From an uncultured Peptoniphilus sp. (GTDB lineage Bacteria > Bacillota > Clostridia > Tissierellales > Peptoniphilaceae): a stretch of 13,645 bases of DNA. Shown here in pieces: positions 1 to 6,807 of this stretch (positions within the stretch are counted from its first letter, which is position 1; the number at the start of each line of letters is the position of its first letter). The stretch is from the NCBI GenBank assembly GCA_902488455.1, contig CABTWG010000033.1, positions 1 to 13,645 of the forward strand, written 5' to 3'. The notes under the pieces were generated by a model. That model was given only the letters and a program-made list of their open reading frames with translations, had not been told where the DNA came from and ran no database searches. A program made the translations under genes and the position numbers.

Positions 1-28
1 GTATAACAAGTTTTTTATTTTGTGTCAA
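1..28 (-). promoter_or_regulatory. Probable sigma-A promoter leaving the window to the left
   Basis: On the minus strand a perfect -35 TTGACA (23-28) is followed by a 17-nt spacer and TATAC at the very edge of the window; the sixth base of the -10 lies outside. It would drive a gene to the left that is not visible. The -10 is embedded in CTTGTTATA (2-10), which recurs inverted as TATAACAAG/CTTGTTATA at 88-96, so a regulator may bind here. The call rests on the hexamers and spacing only. Confidence 0.5.
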
Positions 29-154
29 GGTGTTTTTTCAAACTTTTTATTTTTTCTTGACTTAAAACTTGTGCTCTTTTAAAGAGCTTGTTATATCTTA
101 TCACCGCACTTTTCTTTTGTCAATATAATTTTTACAATATTTTCCAATTAAAAT

Positions 155-184
155 AAGGGCTTTAGATTTTTTCTAATAGCCCTT
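155..184 (-). terminator. Terminator after the LacI-family gene
   Basis: AAGGGCT and AGCCCTT form the base of a hairpin, extended by TTAGA/TCTAA with a one-base bulge and a T6 loop. On the minus strand it is followed by TTATTTTAATT, a moderate U-tract. It lies 30 bp after the stop of the regulator gene. The plus strand side reads TTTTCTCTTTC, so it may act in both directions. Confidence 0.7.
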
Positions 185-213
185 TTCTCTTTCTTTCTAT
201 TATATATACTTTT

Positions 214-1218
214 TTATTTCATTTTCTTTACTGAGTCTTTTTCTATTATTCTTGCTGGTAGGTATACTTTGTCGTCTGATTCTTCTTTTTTGATTTCTTT
301 TAGTATCTTTCTTATGGCTACTGCTCCTATATCATAGTATGGTACTTTTAGTGATGTGAGCTTTGGTCTTGCAAGTTCTGTTATTTCTGTTGCTCCATAT
401 CCCGTTATTGATACGTATTCTGGTATTTTGTAGCCTCTGTCTAGTAGTGCATTTTGTAGGTGTATTCCCACTTCGTCTTGAGTTGTTACAAATGCTGTTA
501 CTCCGTTTTTTATTTTTTCTTCGACTTTTTCTATTACTTCTAATACATCTTTTTCTTGTATTCCTTCTATGCCTATTGTATTCTTTTCTAATCCGTTTTC
601 TTTTATGGCTTCTAGGTACCCTTCTTCTTTTATTTTTTCTTCTGTTCTGTCGAAATCTTTTCTTACGTATACTAACCCTATGTTTTTATGTCCGTTTTCT
701 ACTAGGTAGTTGGTTACTTGGTAAGTTGATTCTTTGTGGTTTACTCCTACTGTGTAGTGTTCGTCTACGTTGTAAAATCTGTTCACGTTGATGTATGGGA
801 TGTTTGATTCTTCTAGTCTATATAGTAGTTTTGTGTTTAGCGTGTCTGAGATTACTATGATTCCTTCTACTTGTTTTTGTAGTAGTAGTTTTGCAAATTT
901 GACTTCTACTTCCGGTTCTCCGTAAGAGCTTGAGAGTAGGATGTCATATTTATACATTCTTCCTATTTCTTCTACTCCTCTTAAGATGCTGGATACGTAG
1001 GTTGATCCTATATCGTTTACTATTACGCCTATTAGGTTGGATTTTTTTGTTACTAAGGATCTTGCTACTTCGTTTGGTTTGTAGTCTAGTACTTCTATCG
1101 CTTTTAGTACCCTTCTTCTTGCTTCTGGGCTTACTGGTTTTGAGTCGTTTATTACTCTCGATACGGTAGATATGGACACGTCCGCCATCTTAGCTACATC
1201 TTTTATTGTGGATGCCAT
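214..1218 (-). CDS. LacI/GalR-family transcriptional regulator, CcpA-like
   Basis: A 334-residue DNA-binding regulator of the LacI family. Residues 4-24 (TIKDVAKMADVSISTVSRVIN) are the classic helix-turn-helix and hinge start, and residues 60-330 are the periplasmic-binding-protein-like sensor domain. Stretches such as MYKYDILLSSS and YDIGAVAIRKIL near the C-terminus closely resemble CcpA of Bacillus, so it may be the carbon catabolite regulator; but LacI paralogues are common and the ligand (HPr-Ser-P or a sugar) cannot be read from sequence. Its ATG lies 9 bp after the lipid kinase stop, with AGGAGG six bases ahead that overlaps that stop codon, so the two genes are co-transcribed and probably translationally coupled. 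The length is normal for the family. Whether it regulates its neighbours is unknown; I saw no clear cre-type site in the window. Confidence 0.9.
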   Translation of the reverse strand: MASTIKDVAKMADVSISTVSRVINDSKPVSPEARRRVLKAIEVLDYKPNEVARSLVTKKSNLIGVIVNDIGSTYVSSILRGVEEIGRMYKYDILLSSSYGEPEVEVKFAKLLLQKQVEGIIVISDTLNTKLLYRLEESNIPYINVNRFYNVDEHYTVGVNHKESTYQVTNYLVENGHKNIGLVYVRKDFDRTEEKIKEEGYLEAIKENGLEKNTIGIEGIQEKDVLEVIEKVEEKIKNGVTAFVTTQDEVGIHLQNALLDRGYKIPEYVSITGYGATEITELARPKLTSLKVPYYDIGAVAIRKILKEIKKEESDDKVYLPARIIEKDSVKKMK

Positions 1219-1227
1219 TTTTTCCTC

Positions 1228-2127
1228 CTATATTATTATCGTCAGCGCTTCTTCCAATACTTTGAATGTCATCGGTAATTTATCAGATTTTTCTCCGTCT
1301 ACGTCTATGTTTAGTTCTGTTTCTGATTCTAATGTGATTTCTTTTGTTTTTAAATAGATTACTTTGTCGTGATCTATGTGTTCTCCTCTTAGTGCCAATG
1401 GTGCTATTTGTAGAAAGTCGCCCATGGTACTTTCTTTCATTAGTAATACGTCTAGGTATCCGTCTGTTACTGTTGCTGCTGGAGCTATTTTTTTAAATCC
1501 TCCTACTGATGTTGTGTTGGCTATTAAAAAGAAGAAGAGGTCTTCTTCGCCTTGGTATTCTTTGCAGTTTATTTTTACTTTGTAGGATTTTTCATCTTGG
1601 AAGTTTAGCTTCACCATTTGTTTTGCTCCTTCTATGTAGTATGCCATTCTTCCTAATACTGCTTTTTGATCTTCTGGCACTGTGTATGCTATTTCTGTTA
1701 GCATGCCTCCTGCTGCGACGTTTGCAAATACTCTGTCCCCTGCTAGTCCTACGTCTATCTTTTGTGTTCTTCCTCTTTTTATCATTTCGTAGAATTTGGA
1801 TGGATCTTGTGGTAGTTTAAAGTAGTTGGCGAAGTCGTTTACTGTTCCTGCTTGTAGGATTGCTAGTGGTGTCTGCCTTTTGGATTTTACTATTCCATTT
1901 ACTACTTCGTTTAATGTTCCGTCTCCTCCACAGGCTACTATGATGTCTTCTCCATCATCTGCCTCTGCAAATCTCATTCCATCACCTCTTTTGTGTGTGA
2001 ACAGTAAGTTGATGTCCCATTGATCTAGACTTAGTAGTCTAATAAATTCTAATACTTTATCTAATGCTTCTTCTCTTCCTGAGAGTGGATTTGCTATTAT
2101 TTTTATTTTTTTAAACTTATCTTCCAT
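1228..2127 (-). CDS. YegS/Rv2252/BmrU-family lipid kinase (diacylglycerol kinase type)
   Basis: A 299-residue soluble lipid kinase of the DAGK catalytic family. GGDGT at residues 67-71 followed by LNEVVNG is the nucleotide-binding signature. ANPLSG near residue 12 and the C-terminal APAATVTDGYLDVLL block are also family hallmarks. Relatives such as DgkB phosphorylate diacylglycerol to phosphatidate at the membrane, recycling lipid released by lipoteichoic acid or phospholipid turnover; other members act on undescribed lipids, so the substrate is inferred. The ATG at 2127 is preceded by AAGGAG. The stop (TAG) overlaps the ribosome site of the downstream regulator gene, forming a two-gene operon. 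No truncation or missing motif was seen. Confidence 0.9.
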   Translation of the reverse strand: MEDKFKKIKIIANPLSGREEALDKVLEFIRLLSLDQWDINLLFTHKRGDGMRFAEADDGEDIIVACGGDGTLNEVVNGIVKSKRQTPLAILQAGTVNDFANYFKLPQDPSKFYEMIKRGRTQKIDVGLAGDRVFANVAAGGMLTEIAYTVPEDQKAVLGRMAYYIEGAKQMVKLNFQDEKSYKVKINCKEYQGEEDLFFFLIANTTSVGGFKKIAPAATVTDGYLDVLLMKESTMGDFLQIAPLALRGEHIDHDKVIYLKTKEITLESETELNIDVDGEKSDKLPMTFKVLEEALTIII

Positions 2128-2155
2128 ATGTACTCCTTATGTAGTTGTTGCTTAT

Positions 2156-2161
2156 ATTATA
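2156..2161 (-). promoter_or_regulatory. Candidate -10 for the lipid kinase-regulator operon
   Basis: A perfect TATAAT on the minus strand lies about 29 bp upstream of the lipid kinase ATG, giving a leader of about 20 nt. No good -35 is visible at 17 nt, so the call is tentative. Confidence 0.4.
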
Positions 2162-2215
2162 CATCATTTTCTTTTTTCTTCCTATTTTTTGTTGCGTTTT
2201 TCTATTATTTTTCAT

Positions 2216-2245
2216 AAAAAAAGAACAAGCCATGGCTTGTTCTTT
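2216..2245 (-). terminator. Strong intrinsic terminator after the ytxG-like gene
   Basis: A perfect 26-base palindrome (2220-2245) with arms AAAGAACAAGCC and GGCTTGTTCTTT is followed on the minus strand by a run of seven T. It closes the ytxH-ytxG-like operon 12 bp after the last stop codon and separates it from the lipid kinase operon. Confidence 0.92.
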
Positions 2246-2257
2246 AGTGTTCTCGTT

Positions 2258-2746
2258 TTATAGAAACTTTTGTTTAAATACTTCTATTACTTCTTTTAAT
2301 ATATAGAAGTAGTCTATTACATTATTTGCGTTTAGATGTATTGTTTTAGATGCATCTGCTACTGTATCGGTTACATTGCTTACTGCACCTGTTATATTTA
2401 AAGCTACATTGTCTATTGATCTTGTAACTCCTGATACTGTATCTCCCACTTGTCCTACTGATAGGGCTAGTTTTTCAACTTCTGGTTTTACTGTAACTAT
2501 TAGGTCATTTGCATCTTTTGATATTATTGATACATTCTTGGTTATTTCTGTTACATTGTCTGTTAGTTCTGGCACTCTGCTTAAACTGTGGTCTATTGCT
2601 TCTTGGTTGTCTTCCATTACATTGTTAATCTTTCCAAGTATTGATACCACTTTTTTAAGTGCTAGTGCTAAATATACTAATACTCCTATACCTGCTAAGT
2701 AGAGAAATATTCTTAGTAGATCGTTGAGAGTAATAGGACTATTCAT
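2258..2746 (-). CDS. DUF948 (YtxG-like) single-pass membrane protein
   Basis: A 162-residue protein with one N-terminal membrane segment (about residues 8-34, LLRIFLYLAGIGVLVYLALAL) followed by a long, polar, probably helical region rich in Val, Asn and Thr with heptad-like spacing (NVTEITKNVSIISKDANDL). This is the layout of DUF948/YtxG proteins, which sit in the membrane with a coiled-coil tail. ATG 2746 has AAAGGAGG upstream. It lies 22 bp after the YtxH-like gene and ends at a strong terminator. In B. subtilis ytxG and ytxH are neighbours in a sigma-B controlled operon, and the same pairing, in the opposite order, supports the assignment. The molecular function is unknown in the family. 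Confidence 0.8.
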   Translation of the reverse strand: MNSPITLNDLLRIFLYLAGIGVLVYLALALKKVVSILGKINNVMEDNQEAIDHSLSRVPELTDNVTEITKNVSIISKDANDLIVTVKPEVEKLALSVGQVGDTVSGVTRSIDNVALNITGAVSNVTDTVADASKTIHLNANNVIDYFYILKEVIEVFKQKFL

Positions 2747-2768
2747 ATTTATCCTCCTTTATTCTCTC

Positions 2769-3326
2769 TTATTTCTTAAGATCTTTCTTTACTTCTTTCG
2801 CTCCGTCTTTTACGTCTTTTCCTATTTCTTTTGCAGATTTTTCTACGTCTTCTTTGATGTCTTTAGATTTTTCTTTTACTTCTGCTGCCGCTTCTTTTAC
2901 GTCTTTTTCTATTTCTTCTTTTCTTTCTTCTAGTTCTTCTCTTGTTTCATCTGCTTTTTCTGATAGAACTTCTCCTACTGCTTTTGCTTTTCTTTTTGCA
3001 TTTTCCATTGCTACGTCAAATTCGCTTTTTTTATCTTGTGCATAATCTTTTACGTCGCCGTAAGTTTTCTTTACTTGTTCTCCTGCTTGATATGCTTTAT
3101 ATTGTACGCTATCAGCTAAATCTCCTGCTGCATCTCTTGCGTTTTCTGCTAATTCTCTTGATTTGTCAGCTATATCTTTTCTAGTTTCTTTTCCTGATTG
3201 TGGTGCAAATAAGATACCTGCTAGTCCACCTAGTGCTGCTCCTGTTAGAACTGCTCCAGCTCTTTCCGCAGCTTCTCTTCTTTGTGCTTCTTTTCTTTTT
3301 CTTTCAAAATAATCAAATATTCCCAT
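2769..3326 (-). CDS. YtxH domain-containing protein with long charged helix
   Basis: A 185-residue protein of the YtxH family (general stress/envelope proteins). After a short basic N-terminus, residues 22-44 form a Gly/Ala-rich hydrophobic segment ending in LFAPQSGKETR, which is the family signature. The rest, about residues 50-185, is almost entirely Lys, Glu, Asp and Ala in repeated 11-residue-like units (EVKEKSKDIKEDVEK and similar), resembling LEA/apolipoprotein-type amphipathic helices that bind membranes or stay disordered until stress. The ATG at 3326 has AGGGGG ahead. It is the first gene of a two-gene operon with the DUF948 protein. The upstream promoter looks sigma-B-like (separate entry). 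Role in the cell is inferred; no enzymatic motif is present. Confidence 0.85.
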   Translation of the reverse strand: MGIFDYFERKRKEAQRREAAERAGAVLTGAALGGLAGILFAPQSGKETRKDIADKSRELAENARDAAGDLADSVQYKAYQAGEQVKKTYGDVKDYAQDKKSEFDVAMENAKRKAKAVGEVLSEKADETREELEERKEEIEKDVKEAAAEVKEKSKDIKEDVEKSAKEIGKDVKDGAKEVKKDLKK

Positions 3327-3367
3327 TATTTTCCCCCTATTTTCAATTAATTTTTCATATTTTTTAT

Positions 3368-3392
3368 TTACCCAGTATTATTCTTTTTAAAC
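3368..3392 (-). promoter_or_regulatory. Candidate sigma-B-type promoter of the ytxH-ytxG-like operon
   Basis: On the minus strand GTTTAA (3387-3392) is followed by 13 nt and GGGTAA (3368-3373). The B. subtilis sigma-B consensus is GTTTAA-N12-14-GGGTAT, so 11 of 12 bases match with correct spacing. The B. subtilis ytxGH operon is known to be sigma-B dependent. The predicted start is near 3360, giving a leader of about 33 nt. Sigma-A elements here are poor. Whether this organism has sigma-B cannot be seen. Confidence 0.55.
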
Positions 3393-3409
3393 AAATTGAG
3401 ATTTGCAAT

Positions 3410-3593
3410 AAAAAATCCGCGGTGTCGTCAGCTGTATTAATTCAGACCCGCTCCCAACTAGTAGGTGGGTGACCTGCTCCTGAACTCTAAAGTCCCGTCA
3501 TGCGGGCTTTTTATCCTACAGTAGACTCAGTCTCCCGGATCTTTGATGTCGGTTGAATTAATAAAAGACGTCGACGTGCATCGCAGATTCTTT
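3410..3593 (-). ncRNA. Structured small RNA, unassigned; 6S RNA (ssrS) is the leading candidate
   Basis: A stretch of about 184 nt, more GC-rich than its flanks and without a credible reading frame. On the minus strand it begins about 7 nt after a near-consensus promoter and ends in GCGGA followed by T6. The two ends pair (AATCTGCG with CGCGGATT, one G-U), then GTCG with CGAC, then a perfect 10-bp helix TATTAATTCA/TGAATTAATA. Inside lies a large asymmetric bubble, then ACTGTAGG pairing with CCTACTAGT (one bulge) and a hairpin AAAGCCCG/CGGGACTTT. Length, closing stem, central bubble and distal stem fit 6S RNA, which binds the RNA polymerase-sigma-A holoenzyme. A raiA-motif or an undescribed RNA is possible. 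That it is an RNA gene is well supported; its identity is a guess. Confidence 0.75.
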
Positions 3594-3599
3594 ACATAT

Positions 3600-3628
3600 A
3601 TTATATCAACACTATCTTTCTTTTTCAA
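3600..3628 (-). promoter_or_regulatory. Near-consensus promoter of the small RNA
   Basis: Minus strand TTGAAA (3623-3628), 17-nt spacer, TATAAT (3600-3605) with TGA directly ahead of the -10 (extended -10). The start is predicted near 3593, exactly at the 5' edge of the closing helix of the RNA. It is one of the strongest promoters in the window, as expected for an abundant RNA. Confidence 0.85.
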
Positions 3629-3653
3629 ATTTTTTACAATTTCATAGCTTTAT

Positions 3654-4529
3654 TTAAATGTCTAGAAGAGTCTTCATATCCTGTGGCAAAGGCGCTTCTA
3701 TTTCTATTTCTTCTCCTGTCCTTGTCGATTTTATCTTGATGTAGTAGGAGTGAAGGGCCTGTCTATTTATAAGTTCAGTCTCATTTCCATAAAGGGTATC
3801 TCCAACTATTGGATGTCCAATATATTTTAAATGTACTCTTATTTGATGAGTGCGTCCTGTATGAAGCACTACTCTAAGTAGAGTCATATTATTTTTAGAA
3901 AGTACAGCTTCATATGAAGTCTTCGCATACTTGCCATTTGGATTTACTTCCCTTAATATTCCATCTGGACCTCTCTCTATCGGTTTTTCTATTACTCCGC
4001 TCCCTTCTACTACTCCTTCAACTATGGCATAGTATTTTTTCAAAATATTTCTATCTTGAAGTTCCCTTGCAACGATGCTGTGGGCGTTGGAGTTTTTCGC
4101 TATGAGGATTACTCCTGATGTATCTCTGTCCAGCCTATTTATAAGACGTACTTTTCTATGGATACCATGTTTTAAAAAATATCCCTGTACATAGTTTGAA
4201 ATGGTTCCTGTCTGTTTGAAATCCACTGCGTGAACTATCATAAAAGGTTCCTTATTAACAGCTAAGATATCACCATCTTCATAGAGAATCTCTATCGGGT
4301 AGTCCTCTGGGATTGCGTTTGGTTCTTCGTCAGGAATCTTAATAGACACCACATCTCCTGGATGAAGGTCAACATTTCTTCTATTTGATTTTTCATTTAT
4401 ATAGATCATCTCTTCCCTTATGGATCTTCGTATATATCTTGAAGAGAGGTTTAGTTTCTTTAAAAAATTCTTGATACTTATTTCTTCGTCTACCTTGTAG
4501 TGATAGTAGTTAAAATTATCTTCTAGCAT
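3654..4529 (-). CDS. RluA-family pseudouridine synthase
   Basis: A 291-residue RNA pseudouridine synthase that isomerises uridine in rRNA or tRNA. Residues about 15-65 resemble an S4 RNA-binding domain (KNFLKKLNLSSRYIRRSI, then HPGDVVSI). The catalytic motif is NRLDRDTSG at 131-139 with Asp134 as the nucleophile; HTGRTHQIRVH near residue 228 is the second family motif. The RluA/RluD subfamily is clear, but the modified position is not. ATG 4529 is preceded by AAAGGAAG. It is divergent from NAD kinase; the B. subtilis NAD kinase gene yjbN likewise neighbours an RluA-type gene (yjbO), though there in the same direction. No hairpin terminator follows, so read-through into the small RNA region is possible. 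Confidence 0.92.
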   Translation of the reverse strand: MLEDNFNYYHYKVDEEISIKNFLKKLNLSSRYIRRSIREEMIYINEKSNRRNVDLHPGDVVSIKIPDEEPNAIPEDYPIEILYEDGDILAVNKEPFMIVHAVDFKQTGTISNYVQGYFLKHGIHRKVRLINRLDRDTSGVILIAKNSNAHSIVARELQDRNILKKYYAIVEGVVEGSGVIEKPIERGPDGILREVNPNGKYAKTSYEAVLSKNNMTLLRVVLHTGRTHQIRVHLKYIGHPIVGDTLYGNETELINRQALHSYYIKIKSTRTGEEIEIEAPLPQDMKTLLDI

Positions 4530-4577
4530 GAGCTTCCTTTCGCAAAATTAAATTTATTTCCTTTAAAATAGATTACA

Positions 4578-4586
4578 TGTTAAAAT
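4578..4586 (+). promoter_or_regulatory. Candidate extended -10 for NAD kinase
   Basis: TGTTAAAAT (TG-n-TAAAAT) lies 27 bp upstream of the nadK ATG. There is no convincing -35, and the divergent rluA-type gene shares this 84-bp spacer. Tentative. Confidence 0.3.
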
Positions 4587-4613
4587 TAAATTATAAATAT
4601 TAGAGGGTGCAAT

Positions 4614-5411
4614 ATGAATAAATATATAAATATAGTTTCAAACGCGAATATAGAATCGAGAAGAACAACCCATGAGCTTCAGGAAAAGCTCTCCAATAGA
4701 GGCTATACTCCACAGCTTAGGTTCAATCCACAGAGTGAACTTACCATCTGTGTAGGTGGCGACGGTGCTTTTATCAAGTCTCTTCACAACAATTTCCCAC
4801 GAATGCCAATCGTCGGTATAAACACTGGTCATCTCGGCTTCTTCCAGGAGATTCAACCGAACCAAATCGACTGGTTTTTAGATATGTACAAACAAGGAAA
4901 TTATGAAATCGAAGAATTGAAACTCGTTCGCGCAGAAATATTTACGAAAAATAGAAATATAATCGTCCACGCATTGAACGAAGTAATCTTAAAGGCACAA
5001 AGGTCAAAAACTATACATATAAATGTTTTTGTACAGAAAAATCACGTTGAGAAATTCTCTGGAGACGGTATGATGATTGCAACTCCATCTGGATCTACAG
5101 CATACAACTTCTCCTGCGGAGGCTCAATCGTGTTTCCAACATTAGATGTGCTTCAAATAACTCCTATAAGCCCGGTTTTCTCCGCTGCTTATAGATCTCT
5201 TCTAAGTTCAATAATAGTTCCAGGAGATTTTGAAATCTCACTTGTACCAGAGAGAAGGTATGCAAACACTTCTCTAGTCGTAGTGGATGGAATGGAATAC
5301 TACTACCCTGGACTTAAGCGTGTCAATTTTAAAATGAGTAACAAGTCGATCAAAAAGCTTACCATCAATCCAGATTCTTATTTTGAAAATCTTAAGAGTA
5401 AGTTTTTATAA
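4614..5411 (+). CDS. nadK: NAD kinase
   Basis: A 265-residue ATP-dependent NAD kinase that makes NADP+ in the cytosol. Seen in order: GGDGA at 48-52 (the family's GGDGT nucleotide loop with Ala in place of Thr), NTGHLGFF at 70-77, NE at 122-123, and SGDGMMIATPSGSTAYNFSCGG at 149-170, split here into the NAD-binding DGMMIATPSG and STAYNFSCGG blocks. Length is that of compact Firmicute NAD kinases. ATG 4614 follows GAGGGTG. It is divergent from the RluA-type gene and converges on the next gene with only two bases between the stop codons. The Thr-to-Ala change in the GGDG loop is the only oddity; everything else looks functional. Confidence 0.93.
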   Translation: MNKYINIVSNANIESRRTTHELQEKLSNRGYTPQLRFNPQSELTICVGGDGAFIKSLHNNFPRMPIVGINTGHLGFFQEIQPNQIDWFLDMYKQGNYEIEELKLVRAEIFTKNRNIIVHALNEVILKAQRSKTIHINVFVQKNHVEKFSGDGMMIATPSGSTAYNFSCGGSIVFPTLDVLQITPISPVFSAAYRSLLSSIIVPGDFEISLVPERRYANTSLVVVDGMEYYYPGLKRVNFKMSNKSIKKLTINPDSYFENLKSKFL

Positions 5412-5413
5412 AA

Positions 5414-5812
5414 TTATGATTTTTTGTCAAATAGATTGTCGATTATTGTAATTATAATTATAAAAGACCAAAAGCCAATATTTCTACCACCACCTGTAAA
5501 TAGAAAGAATATTATAAGAGCTGCTAACAAAATCTTAAAAGTTGGCACTCTTTTTGTTTTTTTGACAGGGAGTTCTTCCGCTTCCAAGTCTAAGACTTCC
5601 TTCAGTTCACTCATATCGCTAAACTCAGAAAGTAATTTTTCCTTAGCATCCCTTGGTTTCAGTCCATTTTTAATCATTTCATCAAAGCCTAGGTACATAT
5701 TTTCTCTAATCTTTTCTTTTATCTCTATATTTCTCTTGGTTATTGGATAGTCTTCAAAAGTTTTCTCTAGGTAGAGATCTATTTCCCTTCTATTATTATC
5801 TACTTCTCTCAT
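5414..5812 (-). CDS. Small HAAS/permease-prefix-like membrane protein
   Basis: A 132-residue protein. Residues 10-75 form a helical domain (YLEKTFEDYPITKRNIEIKE, then GLKPRDAKEKLLSEFSDMSEL) resembling the HAAS / permease prefix / DUF1700 family, in which a short alpha-helical domain of about 60 residues precedes membrane segments and often partners a PadR-type regulator. Two hydrophobic segments follow, about residues 92-106 and 112-125, with a charged linker (KKTKR) and a short KK tail. No regulator lies beside it. ATG 5812 has GAGGTG upstream. Family assignment is by pattern and moderate; the function is unknown. Its 3' end abuts the nadK 3' end, so the two transcripts probably overlap. Confidence 0.75.
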   Translation of the reverse strand: MREVDNNRREIDLYLEKTFEDYPITKRNIEIKEKIRENMYLGFDEMIKNGLKPRDAKEKLLSEFSDMSELKEVLDLEAEELPVKKTKRVPTFKILLAALIIFFLFTGGGRNIGFWSFIIIITIIDNLFDKKS

Positions 5813-5828
5813 ACTTCACCTCAAATCT

Positions 5829-5837
5829 ATTATAACA
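5829..5837 (-). promoter_or_regulatory. Extended -10 promoter of the HAAS-like gene
   Basis: Minus strand TGTTATAAT (TG-n-TATAAT) about 17 bp upstream of the ATG. Predicted start near 5822 leaves a leader of about 10 nt that just includes the ribosome site. No -35 is evident, and it sits directly after the pfl operon terminator. Confidence 0.45.
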
Positions 5838-5848
5838 TTTAAGAGTAC

Positions 5849-5872
5849 AAAAAAAGAGAGCTACCTGCTCTC
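5849..5872 (-). terminator. Terminator of the pfl operon
   Basis: On the minus strand GAGAGC-AGGTA-GCTCTC is followed by seven T. The stem overlaps the last codons and the TAG stop of pflA. Confidence 0.92.
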
Positions 5873-6787
5873 AATTCTATATTTTCTCATACCGTATAAA
5901 ATCATATCTCTAGCTGACTTTGCATGTCTATCTGTCATAGGTTTCGTGCCTTTTAGAGGATAATCCATTCCCAGCTCCTTATATTTTTTCTCTCCCATAT
6001 TGTGATAAGGAAGCACGTCCACCTTCTTTATATTTTTATAGCGACCCAGCTCATATCCGAGCCTTTCCAAGAGTTTTGCATCATAGGTAATATTTGGAAC
6101 TATTACATGTCTAATCCAGACTTCGACTCCATTTTCATCCAAGAATTTTAGAAAATCCAAGATGTTTTTATTTGAAAAACCCGTGAGTTTCTTATGATCT
6201 TCGTCGTCAATATGTTTTATGTCGAGAAGCACAAGGTCCACATACTTTATAAGTTCCTCGTATTTTTTAAGATTCTTTTCTCTTACAAAAAGCGCTCCAG
6301 AACTATCTAAAGCTGTGTGAATATTTCTCTTCTTAGCCTCTTTAAAAAGCTCTGTTACAAAATCCATCTGCAAAAGTGGCTCTCCACCAGAAACAGTAAT
6401 TCCTCCATTTTTTAAATAAGGTCTGCACTTTTCGTAATAGTCAAGAACTTCTTTGACGCTCATCATCCTTCCACCTTTTGTATCCCAAGTGTCTGGATTG
6501 TGGCAGTAGAGGCATCTCATTGGACAACCTTGCAAGAAGAGAATATATCTAAGCCCTGGACCGTCAACTGCTCCAAAGGTTTCTATTGAATGGACTCTTC
6601 CTAAGATTTCTGATCCATCCTTCGCGTCTATTTTTGCATCTTCCTCTTCCAAATCAGTCTTTGTGTTTTCATCTACAGCAGAATCAAAAAGAGGTGAATC
6701 CATTGTATCCTTATCACTTTTAGAAATTTTCTCTTTAGAAATTATATTTTCCTTCGAATTATTTTCCTTTAAATGATTTAAATCCAT
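5861..6787 (-). CDS. pflA: Pyruvate formate-lyase activating enzyme with acidic N-terminal extension
   Basis: A radical SAM enzyme that uses a 4Fe-4S cluster and S-adenosylmethionine to abstract hydrogen from the catalytic glycine of pyruvate formate-lyase. The cluster cysteines are C88, C92 and C95 in QGCPMRCLYCHNPDTW. SGGEP at 133-137 is the SAM-binding motif, and GAVDGPGLR at 72-80 is typical of PflA. The core starts near residue 62 (LGRVHSIETFG) and matches the usual length of about 245. Residues 1-61 are an extra, mostly acidic, low-complexity segment (for example DENTKTDLEEEDAKIDAKD). It should be translated: ATG 6787 has a strong GGAGGTG and no better start lies nearer the core. It is the last gene of the pfl operon, 20 bp after the glycyl-radical gene. 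Confidence 0.95.
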   Translation of the reverse strand: MDLNHLKENNSKENIISKEKISKSDKDTMDSPLFDSAVDENTKTDLEEEDAKIDAKDGSEILGRVHSIETFGAVDGPGLRYILFLQGCPMRCLYCHNPDTWDTKGGRMMSVKEVLDYYEKCRPYLKNGGITVSGGEPLLQMDFVTELFKEAKKRNIHTALDSSGALFVREKNLKKYEELIKYVDLVLLDIKHIDDEDHKKLTGFSNKNILDFLKFLDENGVEVWIRHVIVPNITYDAKLLERLGYELGRYKNIKKVDVLPYHNMGEKKYKELGMDYPLKGTKPMTDRHAKSARDMILYGMRKYRIESR

Positions 6788-6807
6788 AATTCACCTCCGA
6801 TTATATA

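Noticed and set aside
3410..3430. T-box-like GACACCGCGG near the 3' end of the small RNA
   Set aside because: The T-box signature AGGGTGGNACCGCG is not complete, there is no specifier stem, and the downstream genes are not aminoacyl-tRNA synthetase or amino acid genes.
363..3472. Several plus-strand open frames of 60-140 codons, rich in Leu, Phe and Ser, opposite the regulator, lipid kinase, ytxG and ytxH genes
   Set aside because: They lie on the reverse strand of well-supported genes, have implausible low-complexity composition and lack ribosome sites; they arise from the A-rich codons of the true genes.
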